DNA of 6,990 nt from an uncultured Cellvibrio sp. (GTDB lineage Bacteria; Pseudomonadota; Gammaproteobacteria; Pseudomonadales; Cellvibrionaceae): NCBI GenBank assembly GCA_946482345.1, contig CAMLRJ010000180.1:1-6990 (forward strand), written 5' to 3'. Shown here piece by piece: positions 1 to 3,995 of the stretch (within the stretch, counting starts at the first letter, position 1; each line of letters begins with the position of its first letter). A program made the position numbers and the translations under genes. The notes below the pieces were generated by a model that had not been told where the DNA came from, did not search any database, and was given only the letters and a program-made list of their open reading frames with translations.

Positions 1-741
1 TATCGTAGTAATGGAAGAGTCACAGCTGAAGATAATCGTGTGGTTGTAATTTGTGATGGAAATTATAAAAATCCAACAACTGCGGCGGCAGACATATCAA
101 CAAGATTGAAAAGTATGGGAGCTGAGCATGCTGCAGCTCTCGGTTCATTTGATATTTTTTACCCAGGTAAGGTGGGTAGTTTAGGTGGATTTCGGACATA
201 CGAGTCCGCAAAAAATACTCAATCATTCGGTGCGGCCAATCTATTGGCAAACGCTATGGAAAGCTCACGGAGCAGAAAAGGTGTCTATTGGCTCGCTGCC
301 TTCGGCGGTTCAGCTGTGCTCTCTCAGTCCATGGAGATTCTCGTGAGGCAGAATATAAAGTTGGACAAACATTTGGCCAAGTTATACAAGCCCACTACAA
401 GCAGTGCTCAGGCGGTGCGCTTTGCACAACAGCTTGGTATGAAGTTACCTATTGAATTTTCAAAAGCCGGGGGGATAAGAGCGTCCGCCAGTATGATGAG
501 GGCGAATGCTATAAGAGCAATGAGTAAGGATGACCCTTATACTTGGGCCAATTATGCGAATGATACGGCAAAAGGCGGAATGCTGGGGGTAGGTTTGGTA
601 GGAGCAGGATTGTTTGTCGCAACTCTGCCTGCAACATCTGGTGGTCTGGGCATTGCGGCAGCAATAACCAGCGGGGCCGGCTCTGCACAGTTATTATGGC
701 TAACAGCTAAAAACTGGTTTGAAAAACCCAAAAATAAATAA
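1..741 (+). CDS. Unidentified protein, C-terminal part (5' truncated by window edge)
   Basis: The frame is open from base 1 to the TAA at 739-741, giving 246 visible residues. The first internal start candidate (GTG at 40) has no convincing ribosome binding site, so the gene very likely begins upstream of the window. Seen: a mixed alpha/beta-looking N-terminal part; a moderately hydrophobic stretch at visible residues 95-114 (begins VYWLAAFGGSAVLSQS); a polar middle; and a strongly hydrophobic Gly/Ala-rich C-terminus at about 194-235 that could form two membrane segments split around SGG, with closely spaced glycines (GVGLVGAG). It ends in a basic tail (EKPKNK). I do not recognise the family. 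The next gene starts 11 nt downstream, implying co-transcription. The glycine-rich hydrophobic hairpin would suit membrane insertion, for example in an exported effector, but this is inference. That the frame is a real gene is well supported; the function is unknown. Confidence 0.8.
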   Translation, partial: YRSNGRVTAEDNRVVVICDGNYKNPTTAAADISTRLKSMGAEHAAALGSFDIFYPGKVGSLGGFRTYESAKNTQSFGAANLLANAMESSRSRKGVYWLAAFGGSAVLSQSMEILVRQNIKLDKHLAKLYKPTTSSAQAVRFAQQLGMKLPIEFSKAGGIRASASMMRANAIRAMSKDDPYTWANYANDTAKGGMLGVGLVGAGLFVATLPATSGGLGIAAAITSGAGSAQLLWLTAKNWFEKPKNK

Positions 742-752
742 GGCTTGAAAGC

Positions 753-1661
753 ATGTTGAATTGGCTTCGTTATTTCCCGTTGGCATTGTCGTTTCGAGAA
801 AACGTAAGGGATTACGTCGTTCCGCATGGCCCCCTTTTTCCTCAATTACGCGAGCAGCAATGGTATATAGGTGGCAGTCGTTTCCATTTTGCTGCGCCTT
901 GGGCAAATGCAGTCTATGGTTTCGCGCCTTTCTATCGCCATTCCAGATCTTATTCGCCTGGAAAACGCGATGTATTAAGTTATGAATTGAGATCTGTAAA
1001 TAGTGATGTAATGCCTAATAATCGTTGGCAAGCTTCGCTTATTTACTCGCGACAGTGGCATTTCGTGGGACCTTGGTTCTCGGGGGATTATGGTGGGTTG
1101 TATATGGGCGCGGTGCTCTGGGGACAACCACACCTTGATGATTTTAAAGGAACCAGTTTCTTCCATCCGCGTGTTTTTGAATCGGCCATTGCGGATTTCT
1201 TGAGCTCTTATTTTGGGCATAAAAAGTATGGTCGTAAACCCTATCATCGCGGGCCATTAAACTGGAAAATCATCCCTCTTTCTGAAAGCGTCCAAGCCGC
1301 TTCTTTTGATATATTTTCCGAGACCGGTGAAATTGAAAAGTACATTGCCTTTCCTGTGGCCCACAATCGTTTTATCAGTATTTCATTTTCTGGTACCTCT
1401 GAAGATCAAAGGCGATACGACCAAACGCCCATCATCAATTTAATGCAATCGATTATCAATAGTTTTCGGTTAGAAGTTGGCCTTGATATGCAGGAACAAT
1501 GGAAAGAGGTAAAAGCCTATTGCCCGGATATGTCGCTCACAACGGAGTTCGGGGAACTGAAATGGCCAATCAATCCAAAAGATGTTGGTAAGTCGATCGA
1601 TACCAGCTCAACAACAACCTCCAATGAAGTATTGTCATTACCTGTAGAAAAACTCAATTGA
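753..1661 (+). CDS. Hypothetical aromatic-rich soluble protein, 302 aa
   Basis: The ATG at 753 is the first Met of the frame and follows a modest AAGG (740-743) at 9-nt spacing; this AAGG overlaps the stop codon of the preceding gene, so translational coupling is plausible. No signal peptide, lipobox or clear membrane segment is visible. The N-terminal half is dense in Trp, Tyr, Phe and Gly, with two loosely similar blocks: one from Q36 (QWYIGG, then FHFAAPWANAVYGFAPFY) and one from Q101 (QWHFVGPWFSGDYGGLYMG). The C-terminal third is more polar and includes a short Ser/Thr-rich stretch (SIDTSSTTTS) close to the end. There is a single cysteine, C257. I do not recognise a family. Its position directly behind a protein with a hydrophobic C-terminal hairpin makes an immunity or accessory role conceivable, but that is only a contextual inference. 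The long ORF, tight spacing and protein-like composition make it a credible gene. Confidence 0.8.
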   Translation: MLNWLRYFPLALSFRENVRDYVVPHGPLFPQLREQQWYIGGSRFHFAAPWANAVYGFAPFYRHSRSYSPGKRDVLSYELRSVNSDVMPNNRWQASLIYSRQWHFVGPWFSGDYGGLYMGAVLWGQPHLDDFKGTSFFHPRVFESAIADFLSSYFGHKKYGRKPYHRGPLNWKIIPLSESVQAASFDIFSETGEIEKYIAFPVAHNRFISISFSGTSEDQRRYDQTPIINLMQSIINSFRLEVGLDMQEQWKEVKAYCPDMSLTTEFGELKWPINPKDVGKSIDTSSTTTSNEVLSLPVEKLN

Positions 1662-1703
1662 CGATAAACTTGAGAAGGTGCTATTCCGCTTGATCAGGGA
1701 AAG

Positions 1704-1738
1704 GCAAGAACAATGAAAGTTAATATCACTATTCTTGC
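1704..1738 (+). terminator. Possible weak terminator hairpin after the 302-aa gene
   Basis: GCAAGAA (1704-1710) is the exact reverse complement of TTCTTGC (1732-1738). The intervening 21 nt can extend the stem imperfectly (TGA at 1714-1716 opposite TCA at 1726-1728). It lies 43 nt after the TGA at 1659-1661 and is followed by a pyrimidine-rich TTCTCTTTG rather than a clean T-run. The stem is AT-rich, so intrinsic termination would be weak. A terminator is expected here by position, but the structure itself is modest evidence. Confidence 0.3.
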
Positions 1739-1761
1739 TTCTCTTTGAAAACCCGTGTTGA

Positions 1762-1841
1762 AACCAACCCCTTTTACAATTTTTAACAACTACATCCCAT
1801 CAAAGACAGTAAAAGCAAGAATTTGCGGTTGGTTAAAGGGG
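1762..1841. repeat. Competing inverted repeats
   Basis: AACCAACC (1762-1769) is the reverse complement of GGTTGGTT (1827-1834). The directly adjacent and overlapping CCCCTTT (1768-1774) is the reverse complement of AAAGGGG (1835-1841). The order of the arms means the two pairings are not nested: the 8-bp and 7-bp stems cannot form fully at the same time. AAGCAAGAA at 1813-1821, within the loop, is the reverse complement of TTCTTGCTT at 1732-1740, offering a third alternative pairing. The matches are read directly; any regulatory role is inference. Confidence 0.4.
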
Positions 1842-1903
1842 ACGCTTCGCTAATTTTGGTTATAACTTCCGCACTATCTTTTAACACCATCACACTCCCT
1901 TTA

Positions 1904-1919
1904 TGTGACCTCTGTCATA
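1904..1919. promoter_or_regulatory. CRP/Vfr-like operator
   Basis: TGTGA-CCTCTG-TCATA matches the gammaproteobacterial CRP/Vfr consensus TGTGA-N6-TCACA at 9 of 10 half-site positions, with correct spacing. It lies about 82 nt upstream of the lipoprotein ATG, so cAMP-responsive control of that gene is plausible. No clear -10 box was found at the distances typical of class I or class II activation, so whether it would activate or repress cannot be told from the sequence. Confidence 0.4.
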
Positions 1920-1984
1920 CTTTGCGCCGTTTGCCCTGAAACCGCCCGGTCTCAAGGCTGTCGCAAAAATTCACGTTTTGTTAC

Positions 1985-1989
1985 AGGAG
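1985..1989 (+). promoter_or_regulatory. Ribosome binding site deciding the lipoprotein start
   Basis: AGGAG sits 11 nt before the ATG at 2001. The spacing is slightly long but acceptable. It supports ATG 2001 over the upstream in-frame GTG at 1905, whose use would place 32 residues ahead of the signal peptide. Confidence 0.6.
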
Positions 1990-2000
1990 TATTACTCGTC

Positions 2001-3674
2001 ATGACGATTGTTCAAAGCCCGCAATCATGGATCAAACAGACTTTTTTCATAGGAATTATTGCGGCATTGACCGCGTGTGGCGGAAGCGGTGGGGGCGGGG
2101 GCAAAGAGCCGCCGATTGCACCGCCGGATACAACGCCAAATGCCTTTACTATCCCTGCGGAGCAGGACGTGGAGCCGGGGGAAGAGGTGATCTCCGAGGC
2201 GGTCACCATTAATGGCATAAATAGAGCCACACCAATCAGTATTGTGGGTGGCGAATATTCGATCAATAGCGCGGCCTACACCAGCGCAGAAGGCACCATC
2301 ACCAATAATCAGTCAGTCACCGTTAAGTTAGTTGCTCCCGAAGCAAATAACGAAACTGCCGAGGCCACTCTTACTATCGGCGGTGTGAGTGCAAAATTTT
2401 CTATTGCGACAATCATCGATAACACCCCTCCGTCTGTAACTATTACTTTTCCTCCAGCCGTTTCGTTGACCGAAGGAACAACGATTCTGGTACGCGGTAC
2501 CGCGAGTGATGAATTAAATGCGGTGGAAAGTGTAGAAGTCGGCGGCTTTCCGGCGACAAGTGAAGACGGCTTTGCCACCTGGGTTGCGGAGGTGACGTTA
2601 GAGCCAGGCGTGGAAAATGTCTTAAATGTGACGGCACGGGATTCGGTGGGTAGCGAGGGTGATAATTTGGCTAGCGTAACAGTTCGCCACTCGGCTGATT
2701 TAAACATTACAGTCCCTGATGATCAGGTTCAGTTTTCTGATCCGCAAACTGTTACGGTGGATGCAGAGCGTAATCGGGCGTTGGTGGTTGATGTTGAGGA
2801 GAGAGCTATATATACAGTGGATTTAGCGACTGGAGTGCGCAGTATTCTCTCTGAAAACAAAGAGGGAGATGAATTCCCGTTGTTGCTGGAGCGAACTGAC
2901 TTTAACTATGCTGGTATCACTGTAGACAGTGAAAACGACGTTGCGTATGTAGGTAGCTCTGCTGATACACGTGAAGCATCGGGTCCAACAATTTTATCTA
3001 TCAACCTTGATACTGGTGAGCGTAACGCGGTTAGTGAATATATCACGCCACATGTATCACAGCTTGTATTTGATGCCAGTAGCAACCGCGTTTTCCTTGG
3101 CGAATTCACAAATGGTGCTTTTGTTGCCTTAGATCCTATAACAAAAGATTATGAAGTTGTCAGTTGGTCGAATTCAAACTTTCCTGTAGATGGAGAAAAC
3201 CCATTAACCAGTGTTGGTGCAGTAACCATCGATAATGCTCGTAACCGAGCACTGGTAACGACTGCTATAGGCGAAAAACTGATAATGGCTATTGATCTGT
3301 CAGAGGAAAATCTTGGTGTGAGAACACCTTTTTCTACAGCATCCATTCCGAATGCTGACAATCTCTTCACCGCCTCAGGTGACCATGTCTTAACGTCAAT
3401 CACCATTGATGCAGCCAATGATCGCGCATTGATGGTTGACCGTGGCTTAAACGCTATTTTCTCATTGGCACTTGAGAATGGTGCACGAACCATTTTATCT
3501 GATGCTGATTCCCCCAATACCTTAAACACCTTACTTGATCCAACGTCTGTATATGTTGAAGAAGGCATGACCTACGGCCTGGTTGTGGATAAAGAGCGTA
3601 AAGCATTGATGGCAATTGATCTGATGAGCGGCCAGCGAGTTGTGATGTCGAAATCTGCTGTGTCGCCACCATAG
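2001..3674 (+). CDS. Outer-membrane lipoprotein with Ig-like domains and a six-repeat beta-propeller
   Basis: 557 aa from ATG 2001 to TAG 3672-3674. Residues 1-25 form a type II signal peptide (K12, hydrophobic FFIGIIAAL) ending in lipobox LTA-C26. Gly follows the lipidated Cys, with no Asp at +2, so Lol sorting to the outer membrane is expected. A Gly/Pro-rich linker (about 27-45) leads to an Ig-like module at about 46-138, containing PISIVGGEYSIN and ATLTIGG, a pattern common in extracellular proteins of marine gammaproteobacteria. A second Ig-like module follows at about 143-230 (PPSVTITFP, later VLNVTARDSVG). Six repeats then begin near residues 251, 305, 355, 407, 465 and 513, each of the type (I/V)D-N-RAL-hydrophobic-AIDL-G-R, consistent with an NHL/YVTN-like beta-propeller. 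No catalytic motif is visible; a ligand-binding, scaffold or adhesion role on the cell surface is the likely reading. It stands alone between two intergenic gaps of over 300 nt and 500 nt upstream of a TpsA-type gene only in the loose sense of neighbourhood (321 nt apart). Confidence 0.9.
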   Translation: MTIVQSPQSWIKQTFFIGIIAALTACGGSGGGGGKEPPIAPPDTTPNAFTIPAEQDVEPGEEVISEAVTINGINRATPISIVGGEYSINSAAYTSAEGTITNNQSVTVKLVAPEANNETAEATLTIGGVSAKFSIATIIDNTPPSVTITFPPAVSLTEGTTILVRGTASDELNAVESVEVGGFPATSEDGFATWVAEVTLEPGVENVLNVTARDSVGSEGDNLASVTVRHSADLNITVPDDQVQFSDPQTVTVDAERNRALVVDVEERAIYTVDLATGVRSILSENKEGDEFPLLLERTDFNYAGITVDSENDVAYVGSSADTREASGPTILSINLDTGERNAVSEYITPHVSQLVFDASSNRVFLGEFTNGAFVALDPITKDYEVVSWSNSNFPVDGENPLTSVGAVTIDNARNRALVTTAIGEKLIMAIDLSEENLGVRTPFSTASIPNADNLFTASGDHVLTSITIDAANDRALMVDRGLNAIFSLALENGARTILSDADSPNTLNTLLDPTSVYVEEGMTYGLVVDKERKALMAIDLMSGQRVVMSKSAVSPP

Positions 3675-3696
3675 GTTACTGAAGAAACTGTACCCT

Positions 3697-3725
3697 TGTT
3701 GCGAGCAGAAATTCTGCTCGCAACA
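3697..3725 (+). terminator. 14-bp perfect hairpin downstream of the lipoprotein gene
   Basis: TGTTGCGAGCAGAA (3697-3710) is the exact reverse complement of TTCTGCTCGCAACA (3712-3725) with one base between, so the RNA forms a long stem with a small loop. It starts 22 nt after the TAG stop, the usual place for a transcription terminator. The 3' flank is GAGAAACCC and no U-tract follows, so it is not a textbook intrinsic terminator. It may instead protect the mRNA 3' end or mark an attenuated readthrough point. The structure is certain; its function is inferred. Confidence 0.55.
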
Positions 3726-3790
3726 GAGAAACCCTATAGAAGCTTTAAATCGTTTATTTGTAGCTCTACCTCAAGGAAATATCTTACTGC

Positions 3791-3796
3791 AGGAGG
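3791..3796 (+). promoter_or_regulatory. Strong Shine-Dalgarno AGGAGG
   Basis: AGGAGG, preceded by GC and followed by TTTT, lies 4 nt before ATG 3801. It is the best match to the anti-SD in the window and is the main support for the small ORF that follows. Confidence 0.5.
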
Positions 3797-3800
3797 TTTT

Positions 3801-3950
3801 ATGCTTTTCACCAACGCATTCCCCAACGCTTATTTAATCGATATTACCCTCTTGAAACGTCAGCCGATGGTGTGTCATTTCGTTGCAAGACGCGAAGTAT
3901 GGGCTTGTAAGGTTTCACAGAATAAAGCCTATTTACTCATTAAAAGATAA
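3801..3950 (+). CDS. Possible small protein or leader peptide, 49 aa
   Basis: ATG 3801 is preceded by a consensus SD; the frame ends at TAA 3948-3950, 45 nt before the TpsA start and in the same frame as it. The peptide begins MLFTNAFPNAYLIDITLLK, contains two cysteines (in MVCHF and WACKV) and ends in a basic LLIKR. No signal peptide or recognisable domain is visible. The frame remains open back to the lipoprotein stop, and a TTG start at 3696 would give 84 aa, but that start overlaps the hairpin and lacks an SD, so 3801 is preferred. It could be a real small protein, a leader peptide coupled to TpsA translation, or non-coding sequence with a chance SD. Composition gives little help. Confidence 0.35.
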   Translation: MLFTNAFPNAYLIDITLLKRQPMVCHFVARREVWACKVSQNKAYLLIKR

Positions 3951-3995
3951 TTTTACAACTCTAATCAGCTCAATTTTACTAACCTAGACGACATT

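Larger units (their letters stand above)
1662..2000. other. Intergenic region with nested inverted repeats, no gene
   Basis: This 339-nt gap separates the unidentified pair from the lipoprotein gene. I find no credible ORF: the only SD-less micro-ORF (1713-1748, 11 codons) is unconvincing. The stretch holds an imperfect hairpin at 1704-1738, competing inverted repeats at 1762-1841, a CRP-like site at 1904-1919, and the lipoprotein ribosome binding site near 1985. No -35/-10 pair with good spacing stands out, so the lipoprotein promoter is not resolved. Confidence 0.7.
3675..3995. other. Spacer between lipoprotein and TpsA genes
   Basis: This 321-nt stretch contains a perfect hairpin (3697-3725), a possible 49-aa ORF with a strong SD (3801-3950) and the 5' region of the TpsA gene. 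Promoter candidates for TpsA are weak: a GATAAT hexamer at 3946-3951 (5 of 6 to the -10 consensus) with no good -35 partner, and TTTACA (3952-3957) with TTTACT (3975-3980) at 17-nt spacing, which would leave only a very short leader before ATG 3996. Confidence 0.5.

Noticed and set aside
761..985. ORF of 74 codons in another + frame
   Set aside because: It lies wholly within the 302-aa gene, has no SD and its product looks like shadow sequence.
1713..1748. Micro-ORF of 11 codons between the genes
   Set aside because: No SD, and it lies in the loop and right arm of a hairpin; too short to support.
1905..2000. Upstream GTG start for the lipoprotein (589 aa)
   Set aside because: It would put 32 residues ahead of a standard lipobox signal peptide, has no SD, and overlaps the CRP-like site. 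ATG 2001 has AGGAG and gives a normal signal peptide.
2309..2707. Antisense ORF of 132 codons over the lipoprotein gene
   Set aside because: It mirrors the codon pattern of the real gene; no SD, domain or promoter supports it.
3758..3785. Promoter-like TTGTAG / TATCTT at 16-nt spacing before the small ORF
   Set aside because: The -35 matches only 3 of 6 bases and the implied transcription start would fall inside the SD.
3696..3800. TTG start at 3696 extending the small ORF to 84 aa
   Set aside because: The start overlaps the left arm of the 14-bp hairpin and has no SD; ATG 3801 has a consensus SD.
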